Assembly: GCA_039805905.1 (NCBI GenBank) | Contig: JBDIVM010000007.1 | Span: 62,001 to 126,000, forward strand | Source of the DNA: Thermohalobaculum sp039805905 | GTDB taxonomy: Bacteria; Pseudomonadota; Alphaproteobacteria; Rhodobacterales; Rhodobacteraceae | Length of the DNA: 64,000 nucleotides | Direction of reading: 5' to 3' | Shown here: one piece after another, positions 15,544 through 23,634 of the stretch | Layout of the letters: each line of letters opens with the position of its first letter | Position numbering within the stretch: position 1 is the first letter of the stretch | Made by a program: the position numbers and the translations under genes | Notes under the pieces: model-generated | Told to the model about the DNA's origin: nothing | The model's database searches: none | The model's input: the letters and a program-made list of their open reading frames with translations, nothing else

Positions 15544-17355
15544 TCAGGTCCGGTGGCCGGCCAGCGCCCGGAATTTTGCGTTCTGATCGACGAGCTGGTC
15601 GTAGGTTCCGGACGCGGCGATCTTGCCGCGGTCGAGCAGGTAGATCGTGTCGCATTCCCGGACCGTGCTCAGCCGGTGGGCAATCATGATGATGGTCTTC
15701 GCCTGCGCGAGGTTGCGCACCGCATCCATGACCGCCCGCTCGGTCTCGCTGTCGAGCGCCGATGTGGCTTCGTCGAGTACGAGGAGATCCGGATCGCGAT
15801 AGAGCGCCCGCGCGATGGCGACACGCTGGCGCTGCCCGCCGGAGAGGCGGATCCCCCGCTCGCCGATATGGGTGCTGTAGCCGTTGGGGAGCTCGGACAC
15901 GACGAAGTCGTGCAGCTCGGCCATGCGGGCGGCCCGCTCGATCGCCCCGTCGTCGATCTGGTCCGGCGGCACGCCGAACGCGACATTCGCGCGGATGGTG
16001 TCGTCGATCAGGAAGATGTCCTGCGGCACATAGCCGAGCGTGTTTTGCCATCTGCGGACATTGCCGCCGTCGATTCTCGTGCCATCCACGAGCATCTCAC
16101 CCCGGACCGGATCGAGCACCCCGAGGATCATGTCGACGGTCGTCGTCTTGCCGGCGCCGGTCGACCCGACGAACGCAACCGTCGTGTTCGCCTTGATGAC
16201 GAGCGAGAGATCGTCGATCACGGTCCGCTTGCTGCCCTCATAGCTGAAGCCGACATTCCGCAGCTCCAGCGACCGACGCAGTCGGAGCGGCTCGGTGTCG
16301 CTGGTGGCCGATGGCGAGGGAATGGCGTCCACGCCCGGCAACGACTGCATGTCCTTGATGAGCGCGATCATCGCAGCGTGGCCGAACCGGAGGGTGGCCA
16401 CGCTGCGGTAGATCTGCTGTGCCGCGGGAAAAAGCCGCGCACCGGCGAAGGCGTAGAGCCCGATCACCGGCAGGCTCTGACCCAGATTGCCGCCGCTGCT
16501 GATCAGCTTGGCGATCACGACAACCATCATGCCGCCGAACAGAAGCGCCTCGATGATGTAGCGGGGGGACTCGCTCAGAGTGTCGTGCGACGAGCGTCGG
16601 CTCGCGGTCTCGACCGCCGCCTTCTGGAACCGCTGGAGGAACTCGAATTCGAGCCCCATCAGCTTGACATACTTGATTCCGCCAAAGGCCTCCTGCGTCA
16701 CGCGGAAGCGCTCCGCATTCGCGCGGACATACTCGGTTCCGATGCGCAGAAGGTACCTCTGGGTGAAGAACGAGATCGAGGCGTAGCAGGTCGAGACGAC
16801 AACCGCGGCCGAGATGGCGACGAAGGGATCGGCAATGACCAGCACGGCGATGATGCAGAGGGCGATGAAGCTGTAACTGATGAGTTGCGCGCTTGGGATC
16901 ACGGCACGGCGCACCACGTCGTCGACCTCTGACAGGATGTTCTTCGCCAGATGTGCGGTGTGGCGGCTCTGAAACCACTGGTAGGACTGGCTGAAGTAGC
17001 TCCGGAACAAGCGAAAGCTCATGGAATAGGCGCGCATGTGGCCAAACCGGATGACCGCGTAGAACGTCACCATCTTGAAGGTCAGTCCCACCACGATGAC
17101 CAGAAAGACGCCGATCCCGAGCGCGACGAGGAAGCTCTGCGTGTCCTTGAACTCGCCGAAGCGGTAGATCGATGCGAGCAGTGCATTGCGCTCCACCACA
17201 CCCGGATCGGACAATACTGCAAGGAACGGGAAGATCGAGGCGACGCCCGCCGCTTCGAGGAGGCCCATGACGAGGATCATCGCGACAATCAGGGTGAAAC
17301 GCTTCTGCTCGCGACGCGAAAGCAGGCTGCGGATCTGCCAAAGGGTACGGAGCAT
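15544..17355 (-). CDS. PglK/MsbA-type ABC transporter, probable lipid-linked oligosaccharide flippase
   Basis: 603 residues: a type I exporter membrane domain with about six helices (20-320), then an intact nucleotide-binding domain. Walker A is GSTGAGKTT (397-405), the signature LSGGQRQR (508-515) and Walker B LLVLDEATSALD (528-539); the H-loop reads IAHRLS. The half-transporter should work as a homodimer. The fold and EPS-locus position match PglK-like flippases that move undecaprenyl-linked sugars across the inner membrane. The start MLRTLWQIRSLL at 17353-17355 was preferred to an upstream extension lacking similarity. No Wzx flippase is visible in the window. Confidence 0.85.
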   Translation of the reverse strand: MLRTLWQIRSLLSRREQKRFTLIVAMILVMGLLEAAGVASIFPFLAVLSDPGVVERNALLASIYRFGEFKDTQSFLVALGIGVFLVIVVGLTFKMVTFYAVIRFGHMRAYSMSFRLFRSYFSQSYQWFQSRHTAHLAKNILSEVDDVVRRAVIPSAQLISYSFIALCIIAVLVIADPFVAISAAVVVSTCYASISFFTQRYLLRIGTEYVRANAERFRVTQEAFGGIKYVKLMGLEFEFLQRFQKAAVETASRRSSHDTLSESPRYIIEALLFGGMMVVVIAKLISSGGNLGQSLPVIGLYAFAGARLFPAAQQIYRSVATLRFGHAAMIALIKDMQSLPGVDAIPSPSATSDTEPLRLRRSLELRNVGFSYEGSKRTVIDDLSLVIKANTTVAFVGSTGAGKTTTVDMILGVLDPVRGEMLVDGTRIDGGNVRRWQNTLGYVPQDIFLIDDTIRANVAFGVPPDQIDDGAIERAARMAELHDFVVSELPNGYSTHIGERGIRLSGGQRQRVAIARALYRDPDLLVLDEATSALDSETERAVMDAVRNLAQAKTIIMIAHRLSTVRECDTIYLLDRGKIAASGTYDQLVDQNAKFRALAGHRT

Positions 17356-17688
17356 GCGTCTCTCGTGTTCTGTGGCCGCCGGCAGGATCCGGGAGGATCG
17401 GGCGATCAAGCCAGGCAGACCATATCATACTCTCGGCAGGATATCCATTTTCACCTGCGGAGATCCTTCAAGATTCGGCTATTTTTCAGTCACTTCGGTA
17501 GCGCAGCGATACCATCGGCCGGGATTGTGGAATTAGTATGACGCGGGCGGAGGGCGCCACGCCGAGGTGCGCCGCGCATTGCTCCGGCCGCAACGACAAC
17601 TGACCGTTCGGCACAGACCGGACAGGGCCGGAGCTGGGCGCGTGGCCGACAGGTCCGGCGCTGGAGCCCGGATATCTGCCGACCGCCC
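17356..17688. other. 333-bp intergenic region
   Basis: It separates the ABC flippase start from the end of the next minus-strand gene. The first half (17420-17540) is AT-richer than the surroundings, with tttttc- and attagtatg-like stretches, and probably carries the flippase promoter. No ORF or strong palindrome is convincing. Confidence 0.45.
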
Positions 17689-18204
17689 CTATTCGGCGGG
17701 GGTCAGGGATTCCGCCGACGCGGGCTTGCGTCGGCCCTGCCGGCGAAGCTGTTTGCACAGGAAGACCTGACCGGCGCCCCAGGCCAGAGTGGCTATGGCT
17801 CCTCCGAGCCAGAAGGTCAATCCTGCCTGCAGCCACCCCTCGCCGCCCAGGAAAACGCTCAGTCCAGCAATCCCGCCGGTGCCGTAGCCGGCCACGAGCA
17901 GGCGCAGCGGAATCTGCGGTAGCTGGTCTTCGCTGCGATCGGCACGGGTCCGATCCATGCCTGTCCCCCGCCACTGAGCCGGCGAAGCTGCGGCAGGAAG
18001 GGCGGGCCCAATCCCGAGAAAGCCCGCGGGCGGCCGCAGACCGGCTCCCCTCGCGGAAAGCATACCACGGGACGTGCCGAACGCCAAACTGTCCCCGCCC
18101 GGCAGACGCGCAAGCCCCAGGCTGGAGATCGAATCGGCGGCTTCCCGGAGGCGCGCCAGAAGCGGCCCGGTGCCGGATCGAAGGAAGTGCCGGCCCTGTG
18201 TCAT
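17689..18204 (-). CDS. Hypothetical membrane protein, second gene of an overlapping pair
   Basis: 171 residues. The N-terminal half is Gly/Arg/Leu-rich and low-complexity. The C-terminal half has two hydrophobic segments (LLVAGYGTGGIAGLSVFLGG and LTFWLGGAIATLAWGAGQVF) joined by a short loop, then a basic tail (LCKQLRRQGRRKPA). The start overlaps the upstream gene's stop as ATGA at 18201-18204, which supports translational coupling and this reading frame. No family recognised. The C-terminal hairpin suggests a small inner-membrane protein. Confidence 0.55.
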   Translation of the reverse strand: MTQGRHFLRSGTGPLLARLREAADSISSLGLARLPGGDSLAFGTSRGMLSARGAGLRPPAGFLGIGPALPAAASPAQWRGTGMDRTRADRSEDQLPQIPLRLLVAGYGTGGIAGLSVFLGGEGWLQAGLTFWLGGAIATLAWGAGQVFLCKQLRRQGRRKPASAESLTPAE

Positions 18205-18557
18205 CCCCGGTCCGGGTCCCCCTCGAACACCATGGTATCGCTGCTGAAAAACGCCGTCGCCGAGATTGCCGGGCGCATCGCCTGCGACCGCGGGGCCGCG
18301 TTCGGCTGTGCTTTGATGGCGGGGCGGGTGACGGGGGCCCGCGGCAGGGCGACAGCGGCATCCCGCGCCCATGTGATCTCCGGTGCCGGGGCCGGCTGCG
18401 CGCGCGCGGGCGGCTCGGCCGTTACAGTCCAGCCGACCGTCAGCAGTTCGTCGTCGAGCGAAAAGGACCAGATCCCGTCGTCGCCCGCACAGCGCTGGCC
18501 GGTGCCGGCCGATCGTGTGTCCCGCCTCATGGCGCGCTTCGGTTTGCGTTTCGTCAT
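18201..18557 (-). CDS. Hypothetical protein, first gene of an overlapping pair
   Basis: 118 residues. It begins with a very basic segment (MTKRKPKRAMRRD), then a compact motif GIWSFSLDDELLTVGWTVTAEPP. The remainder is Ala/Pro-rich and probably disordered. The ATGA overlap with the following gene and a GGGAGCGGGG stretch before the ATG support it as real, although the opposite strand is also open here. It diverges from the XRE regulator gene. No function assigned. Confidence 0.5.
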   Translation of the reverse strand: MTKRKPKRAMRRDTRSAGTGQRCAGDDGIWSFSLDDELLTVGWTVTAEPPARAQPAPAPEITWARDAAVALPRAPVTRPAIKAQPNAAPRSQAMRPAISATAFFSSDTMVFEGDPDRG

Positions 18558-18921
18558 CCGGCCATCCCCGCTCCCGCGATTGCGGCCCTTCGGTTGGAAA
18601 CCTATCCGGCCCGCGCCTCGTGCAGCAACACACCGATACGCACAATTCCTTCAGCGACGGTTACTGGATCAACTCCGGTCTCCCCCGATCTTAGATGTCC
18701 GGCGCCGCAGGGCGCAACACGCACGCGCCGCCGCAGTCTCGCAAATGGCCGTTTTCCGGTGGTTTTCGCCCGTCGGGAGAGCGGATTCGCGGCACCCGGC
18801 CGGCGCGCTTCTCGCTCCGGTTGAAGAATGGCATCCTGAGCACGCGTTCCGCACTTTATTTACGGTCGCAAACCCAATAGAATCACCCGCGAGCAGAAAA
18901 AGAAGAAGCGGAAGGTACGCC
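18558..18921. other. 364-bp divergent region upstream of the XRE regulator
   Basis: It lies between the hypothetical pair (minus) and the XRE gene (plus). Near the regulator, 18850-18890 is AT-rich (actttatttacgg, caatagaatc) and may contain its promoter, but box spacing is poor. No other gene supported. Confidence 0.4.
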
Positions 18922-19881
18922 ATGACCGACGTGATCGAGGTCGCATTGAAGCGTCGCGCGCGTCTTGAGGCAGAGATCGTCAGGCTCAACGAATTCGTTG
19001 CGATGGCGCGGATGCTGCGGGAGTGGGGCGAGGGCCGATGCCTCCTGCCTGCCGTGAGCCTGACCGGCGCCGGGCAGAGGGCTGTGCCGGCGCGGTCCCC
19101 CGATGTCGCCGCGCCACCGCCGCATCCGGCACCGGCCCGTCCCGTGACGGGTGCCTTGCTGCCGGCCGGCGCCGCGGCCCGATCCGGATCGGACCACAGC
19201 CCGGCAAACGGCGTGGTGGCGCGCAGGCGCGCCTTCTCTGCCCGCGCCCATGCGCTTGCGATCCGCTACGACGAGACCTCGACCTCCCTTGCCAGGCCGG
19301 AACAGGTCGCGCGCCTGCGCGACGGGGTTCTGGCTGCGTTTGACGGCCTCCGCTCCCACATGTTCCGGCGCGGGCGGCTTGCCGGTCTCGTGATCTGGGT
19401 CGCCGAGATCGCCGGGCGCGCGTTCGGCGCCCGCGACGCGGAGGCGGCCGATCCCGCCGGCCCGGCGGTACCGTCCGCCGGCGAGACTGTGGTGAGCATG
19501 CGCGCACGGTCCACGCCCTCGCCGCGCCGGATCGATGCGCTGGTTGGCCGGAGACTGCGGCAGCGGCGGTGGATGACGGGCCTGACCCGGCAGGAGCTTG
19601 CCGAACGGGCCGGGTTCCAGCCAGGCGAGATCGAGAGTTATGAAGTCGGAGCCGATGCGGTGGTCGCAAGCCGGCTCTGGGAGATTGCGGCAGCGCTCAA
19701 CGTGCCCGTGACCTATTTCTTCGAAGGCGCCGACGGCATCCCCGCGGAACAGGACCGGACAGTCGCCGCTGCCGGCCCGGACGATGAAGCGGTTGAACTG
19801 GTGCGCGCCTATTACGCAATTCCCGAGGACCGGCGCCGGCGACTCTGGGATCTCGCCCGGATGCTCCGGAGCGCCGCCTGA
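18922..19881 (+). CDS. XRE-family transcriptional regulator with a distinct N-terminal module
   Basis: 319 residues. The C-terminal Cro/CI-type helix-turn-helix spans about 204-268 (VGRRLRQRRWMTGLTRQELA, then ASRLWEIAAALNVPVTYFFEG) and resembles regulators common in Rhodobacterales. Residues 288-316 form a helical tail. Residues 1-35 are a charged helix (MTDVIEVALKRRARLEAEIV...) with 19 of 35 positions identical to the protein encoded immediately downstream. The long middle (40-200) is Ala/Pro-rich with a helical part at 125-170. The ATG at 18922 was chosen for its GGAAGG site and match to the downstream paralogue's start. Target genes unknown; the divergent and downstream genes are candidates. 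Confidence 0.8.
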   Translation: MTDVIEVALKRRARLEAEIVRLNEFVAMARMLREWGEGRCLLPAVSLTGAGQRAVPARSPDVAAPPPHPAPARPVTGALLPAGAAARSGSDHSPANGVVARRRAFSARAHALAIRYDETSTSLARPEQVARLRDGVLAAFDGLRSHMFRRGRLAGLVIWVAEIAGRAFGARDAEAADPAGPAVPSAGETVVSMRARSTPSPRRIDALVGRRLRQRRWMTGLTRQELAERAGFQPGEIESYEVGADAVVASRLWEIAAALNVPVTYFFEGADGIPAEQDRTVAAAGPDDEAVELVRAYYAIPEDRRRRLWDLARMLRSAA

Positions 19882-19937
19882 CCGTTGCCGTTTGCCGCAT
19901 GATCAACGTCAAGTCCCAACCCTGAGGAAGGAGCCAA

Positions 19938-20159
19938 ATGTCCGACGTCATCAAGATCGCCAAGGAGCGCCGTGCCAGGCTGGCCGCCGAGGTCACCAAG
20001 CTCGACGATTTCATCCGCATGGCCGAGGCGCTTGTCGAGTGGAACAGCTCCAAGGCGGGCAAGTCCGCCGACGGCGAGGACGACCGGCCGATCGCGGCCA
20101 ATGGCCCGTCCGGCGGCCGGGTCGGGATGCCTGCGGCGGCCTCCGAAGCGAAGTCCTGA
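19938..20159 (+). CDS. Small helical protein sharing the XRE regulator's N-terminal module
   Basis: 73 residues. The first 35 (MSDVIKIAKERRARLAAEVT..., ending EALVEW) form an amphipathic, probably coiled-coil helix nearly matching the start of the preceding regulator. The rest is a hydrophilic, Gly/Ser/Ala-rich tail. A strong AGGAAGGAG site precedes the ATG and the gap to the regulator is 56 bp, so they likely share a transcript. By analogy with other split modules it could form mixed coiled coils with the regulator and modulate it. That is inference. No named family. Confidence 0.7.
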   Translation: MSDVIKIAKERRARLAAEVTKLDDFIRMAEALVEWNSSKAGKSADGEDDRPIAANGPSGGRVGMPAAASEAKS

Positions 20160-20171
20160 CACGAACCTCGT

Positions 20172-20224
20172 CCTGCCGGACCCGGCAGGGACCGGCGGCC
20201 CCGTGACTCGAAGCCGCGGGGCCG
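20172..20224 (+). terminator. Two tandem GC-rich hairpins after the small-protein gene
   Basis: The first has arms CCTGCCG (20172-20178) and CGGCAGG (20183-20189). The second has arms CGGCCCCG (20196-20203) and CGGGGCCG (20217-20224). Neither has a T-run, but their position directly after a stop fits transcript-end or 3'-protective structures. Confidence 0.45.
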
Positions 20225-20355
20225 GGAGCGGCCGTGCCGGCCCGACCCGGCGCGGACAGTTACGGTTTCTTTCCGCCTTTCCGATAGTGTGCCGCGGCGG
20301 CCCGAACGGGCCGCATCCGGATGCGTCCGTCCTTCGGGAAGACCCGGCGCATCCC

Positions 20356-20386
20356 TGCAACATCACAACAACATCAACCTGTTGCA
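20356..20386 (+). repeat. Perfect 7-bp inverted repeat upstream of the membrane-protein gene
   Basis: TGCAACA and TGTTGCA with a 17-bp spacer, 54 bp before the next start, inside an unusually A/C-rich stretch. It could be an operator or leader hairpin. Confidence 0.4.
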
Positions 20387-20439
20387 ATGAGCCGAGGTTC
20401 GGGCTCTGAGGCTCGTGCCTCGGTCCGAAAGGGGGCAAG

Positions 20440-21030
20440 ATGACGGCCGAAATGGCTGGAAAGGCGGCGGTCGAGGGGGTCACGGCGACCCTCCGGCGGG
20501 CGAGGGAACAATGGCTTCTGCTCGCATTCTTTGCAGGGGCCCTGCTCTGGCTCCGCGACACCTATGACGAGTTCGCGAACCTGCCGGCGCTGATGCGCCA
20601 GCAGATGAGCGGGCTGGCCGCGGTCGAGGCAACGGTTGCCCGGCTCGAGGCCGAGGTGACGCGGCGGCTCGAGGGAGACCGTTCCCCGATCCTCGGGTTC
20701 CCGGGAACCAGGCATGGGATCGACGATGGCGCCCCGGGAAACTGGACGGTCATCCGGTGGATGCCCGTGCGGCGGCTCCGGGACGACTGCACGCCGCTGG
20801 AGATCGATGTCTGGATGGTCGACCGGGCCGGCCGGTGGTTCTCGGTCGAGACCTCGGTCGCTCCGGTTCCGTCGCTCCAGGGCGACACCGACATCGCCTT
20901 CGGCGCGCGTGTCGATCCCCGCATGGAACCGGGACGCGCTGCCGCTCTGGCCCAGATCGCCTTCGACTGCGGCACGCACCGGCAGGTGGAAACCGCGCCG
21001 CGGCTGCAGTTCCAGGTGCTCAAGAACTGA
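20440..21030 (+). CDS. Membrane-anchored hypothetical protein
   Basis: 196 residues. One N-terminal transmembrane segment (about 24-42, EQWLLLAFFAGALLWLRDT) is followed by a short coiled coil (about 58-80, AAVEATVARLEAEVTRRLEG). A globular domain follows with Trp- and Asp-rich strands (NWTVIRWMPVRRLRDDC, LEIDVWMVDRAGRWFSVE). The layout suggests a bitopic protein with an extracytoplasmic domain. A terminator follows, so it is probably monocistronic. No family recognised. Confidence 0.65.
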   Translation: MTAEMAGKAAVEGVTATLRRAREQWLLLAFFAGALLWLRDTYDEFANLPALMRQQMSGLAAVEATVARLEAEVTRRLEGDRSPILGFPGTRHGIDDGAPGNWTVIRWMPVRRLRDDCTPLEIDVWMVDRAGRWFSVETSVAPVPSLQGDTDIAFGARVDPRMEPGRAAALAQIAFDCGTHRQVETAPRLQFQVLKN

Positions 21031-21056
21031 GCATCGCACCCTGAGAACGTCACCTT

Positions 21057-21089
21057 GCGGACCGGCCCCGCCGGTCCGCATTTCCGTTT
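21057..21089 (+). terminator. Intrinsic terminator
   Basis: Perfect 9-bp stem GCGGACCGG / CCGGTCCGC with loop CCCCG, followed by ATTTCCGTTT. It ends the preceding gene and insulates the ABC importer operon. Confidence 0.7.
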
Positions 21090-21310
21090 CCGGCGCCCGG
21101 AAGCAATGAAGTCAATATGTCGCGAACCGTCGCGTCGGGCGTTCCTCAGCCCGGCAAACCGCGGAATGCTGCGAGACTGGTCTGATTACATGACCGGTCT
21201 GCGAGAGTCAGGTAAAATGTGAGGGCAAGGGGGGGCTTGTAACGCGCAGAAAATGTATGTTTAGGTGACCCGGAAAACGAAAAAAACACTGCGCCACACG
21301 GGGAGATGGA

Positions 21311-22402
21311 ATGTCGGCCGATTCCGACGACCACGCATTTGTCGCGTTCGAACGCGTCCAGAAGAGCTATGATGGCGAGACGCTCGTCGTCAAGGACCTG
21401 AACCTCGCGATCGGCAGGGGCGAGTTCCTGACGATGCTCGGGCCATCGGGCTCGGGCAAGACGACCTGCCTCATGATGCTCGCCGGTTTCGAAACGGCGA
21501 CCCACGGCGAGATCAAGCTCGGCGGGCGCGGCATCAACAACATTCCGCCGCACAAGCGCGGCATCGGCATGGTGTTCCAGAACTACGCGCTCTTCCCGCA
21601 CATGACCGTCAACGAGAATCTCGCCTTTCCGCTCGAGGTCCGGAAGCTCGGCCGGCCCGAGATCGAGCAGAAGGTGAGGCGGGCGCTCGACATGGTCCAG
21701 ATGGGACAGTTCGGCGGCCGCCGCCCGTCGCAGCTCTCCGGTGGCCAGCAGCAGCGCATCGCGCTGGCCCGGGCACTCGTCTTCGAGCCGGAACTCGTGC
21801 TGATGGACGAGCCGCTCGGCGCGCTCGACAAGCAGCTGCGCGAGCACATGCAGTACGAGATCAAGCACATCCACGAGAGCCTGGGTGTGACCGTGGTCTA
21901 TGTGACGCATGACCAGTCCGAGGCGCTGACCATGTCGGACCGGATCGCCGTCTTCAACGACGGCATGATCCAGCAGCTTGCGGAGCCGGCCGCGCTCTAC
22001 GAGCGCCCCGAGAATGCGTTCGTCGCCCGGTTCATCGGCGAGAACAACACGTTGCGCGGCACGGTGACCGGGATCGACGGCCGTCATGTCCAGGTGCGGA
22101 TCGGGGACGATGCGGTCGGTGCGGTGGCTGTGAAATGCGGCGGCGTCGGCGAGCAGACACTGCTGTCGATCCGCCCGGAGCGCGTGCTTGTCGGCGAGAG
22201 CGGCTCGCCCAACCGGCTGCACGGCAAGGTCGTCGAGCTGATCTATCTCGGCGACCATATCCGCTGCCGCATGGCGGTGGGTGGCACCGAGCACTTCATC
22301 GTCAAGGTGCCGAACAACCACGCGCACGCGGTCCTGCAGGTGGGCGAGACTGCCACCGTGGGCTGGCACACCGAAGACTGCCGGGCGCTGGACGCGGCCT
22401 GA
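21311..22402 (+). CDS. potA: Polyamine-type ABC importer ATP-binding protein
   Basis: 363 residues. An intact ABC ATPase: Walker A GPSGSGKTT near 44-52, signature LSGGQQQR, Walker B LVLMDEPLGALD, and H-loop YVTHDQSEA. A C-terminal TOBE-like regulatory region (about 245-355) follows. The order potA-potD-potB-potC and the subfamily of the binding protein point to spermidine/putrescine or a related cationic substrate. The ATG at 21311 follows a GGGGAGATGG site. A terminator upstream at 21057 marks the operon boundary. Confidence 0.87.
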   Translation: MSADSDDHAFVAFERVQKSYDGETLVVKDLNLAIGRGEFLTMLGPSGSGKTTCLMMLAGFETATHGEIKLGGRGINNIPPHKRGIGMVFQNYALFPHMTVNENLAFPLEVRKLGRPEIEQKVRRALDMVQMGQFGGRRPSQLSGGQQQRIALARALVFEPELVLMDEPLGALDKQLREHMQYEIKHIHESLGVTVVYVTHDQSEALTMSDRIAVFNDGMIQQLAEPAALYERPENAFVARFIGENNTLRGTVTGIDGRHVQVRIGDDAVGAVAVKCGGVGEQTLLSIRPERVLVGESGSPNRLHGKVVELIYLGDHIRCRMAVGGTEHFIVKVPNNHAHAVLQVGETATVGWHTEDCRALDAA

Positions 22403-22482
22403 ACCGGAATATCGGGCGGACCCTACCCGAGGTTAGCCTGATCCATCGTCACATCGGGTGAAGTCGAAAGGGAGTTCAACAG

Positions 22483-23559
22483 ATGAAACCAAGAAGCATC
22501 CTGATCGGTGCGGCGAGCGCGCTCGCGATCGCCGGCGCTGCCCAGGCGGGCACGATCACCGTGGTGTCCTGGGGCGGTTCCTACACCACCAGCCAGGTCG
22601 AGGCCTACCACAAGCCCTGGATGGCCAAGACCGGCCACCAGATCATCTCCGAGGACTACAATGGCGGCCTCGCCGAGGTGAAGGCGCAGGTTGAGGCCGG
22701 CAACGTGACCTGGGACATCGTCGATGTCGAGCTCTCCGACGCCGTGCGCGGTTGCGACGAGGGTCTGTTCGTCGGGATCGACCCCTCGATCCTCCCGGCC
22801 GGTGCGGATGGCACGCCCGCGGCCGAGGATTTTGTTCCCGGCGCACTGTCTGACTGCGCGGTGGGCACGATCGTCTGGTCGACCGCGGTTGCCTATGACC
22901 ACACGAAGCTGACCGGCGTCGAGAAGCTGGGCGATTTCTTCGACCTGCAGAAGTTTCCCGGCAAGCGCGGCATGCGCAAGGGGCCGAAAGCCAATCTGGA
23001 ATTCGCGCTGATTGCCGACGGCGTGCCGGTCGATCAGGTCTATGAGGTGCTCTCGACGCCCGAGGGCGTCGACCGTGCCTTCGCGAAGCTCGACACCATC
23101 AAGGACAGCGTGGTGTGGTGGGAGGCCGGCGCGCAGCCGCCGCAGCTCCTCGCCGACGGCGAGGTGGTGATGACGACCGCCTACAACGGCCGGATCTTCA
23201 GCGCCATGGCCGGTGAGGGCAAGCCGTTCACGATCCTGTGGGATGGCCAGGTCTGGGATCTGGATCTCTGGGCGATTCCGAAGGGCGCGCCAAACCAGGA
23301 TCTGGCCCTGGACTTCCTGGTCTTCTCGACCGACACCCAGAGGCTCGCCGACCAGGCGGCCTGGATCTCCTACGGGCCCGTGCGCAAGTCATCGAATCCG
23401 CTGGTCGGGTCGTTCCACGACAAGCCGGACCTGGCGATGGGGCCGCACATGCCGACGGCGCCGGAGAACTTCAAGAACGCGCTGCAGAACGACTTCGAGT
23501 TCTGGGCCGACCACCAGGACGAGCTCAACGAGCGGTTCAACGCCTGGCTGGCGAAGTGA
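22483..23559 (+). CDS. potD: Periplasmic polyamine-type solute-binding protein
   Basis: 358 residues. The signal peptide is about 22 residues (MKPRSILIGAASALAIAGAAQA). The mature protein opens with VVSWGGSYTTSQVEAYHKPW, typical of the PotD/PotF cluster, and contains EDYNGGLAEVKAQVEAGN and WEAGAQPPQLLADGEVVMTTAYNGR. It captures substrate and delivers it to the PotB/PotC channel. The GGGAG site before the ATG is good. A strong hairpin lies right after its stop, as often seen after binding-protein genes, which need higher expression than permeases. The exact ligand is not readable. Confidence 0.85.
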   Translation: MKPRSILIGAASALAIAGAAQAGTITVVSWGGSYTTSQVEAYHKPWMAKTGHQIISEDYNGGLAEVKAQVEAGNVTWDIVDVELSDAVRGCDEGLFVGIDPSILPAGADGTPAAEDFVPGALSDCAVGTIVWSTAVAYDHTKLTGVEKLGDFFDLQKFPGKRGMRKGPKANLEFALIADGVPVDQVYEVLSTPEGVDRAFAKLDTIKDSVVWWEAGAQPPQLLADGEVVMTTAYNGRIFSAMAGEGKPFTILWDGQVWDLDLWAIPKGAPNQDLALDFLVFSTDTQRLADQAAWISYGPVRKSSNPLVGSFHDKPDLAMGPHMPTAPENFKNALQNDFEFWADHQDELNERFNAWLAK

Positions 23560-23568
23560 CGTGACATC

Positions 23569-23595
23569 GGGGCCGCCCCGTCCCGGGGCGGCCCC
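23569..23595 (+). promoter_or_regulatory. Strong intercistronic hairpin between potD and potB
   Basis: Perfect 12-bp stem GGGGCCGCCCCG / CGGGGCGGCCCC with a 3-nt loop TCC, beginning 10 bp after the potD stop and lacking a T-run. Such structures commonly protect the binding-protein mRNA or partially terminate before the permease genes. Confidence 0.65.
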
Positions 23596-23634
23596 TCCAT
23601 CGGCTAGACCATTCCTGCCGGGACCGGACCGACG

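Noticed and set aside
15115..16932. Plus-strand open frame across the end of the GT2 gene and the flippase gene
   Set aside because: No start context, no domain, fully overlapping two convincing genes.
21237..21266. TTGTAA with a downstream T/A-rich hexamer as the potA promoter
   Set aside because: With 17-bp spacing the -10 box matches only half of the consensus, and better-looking boxes have wrong spacing.
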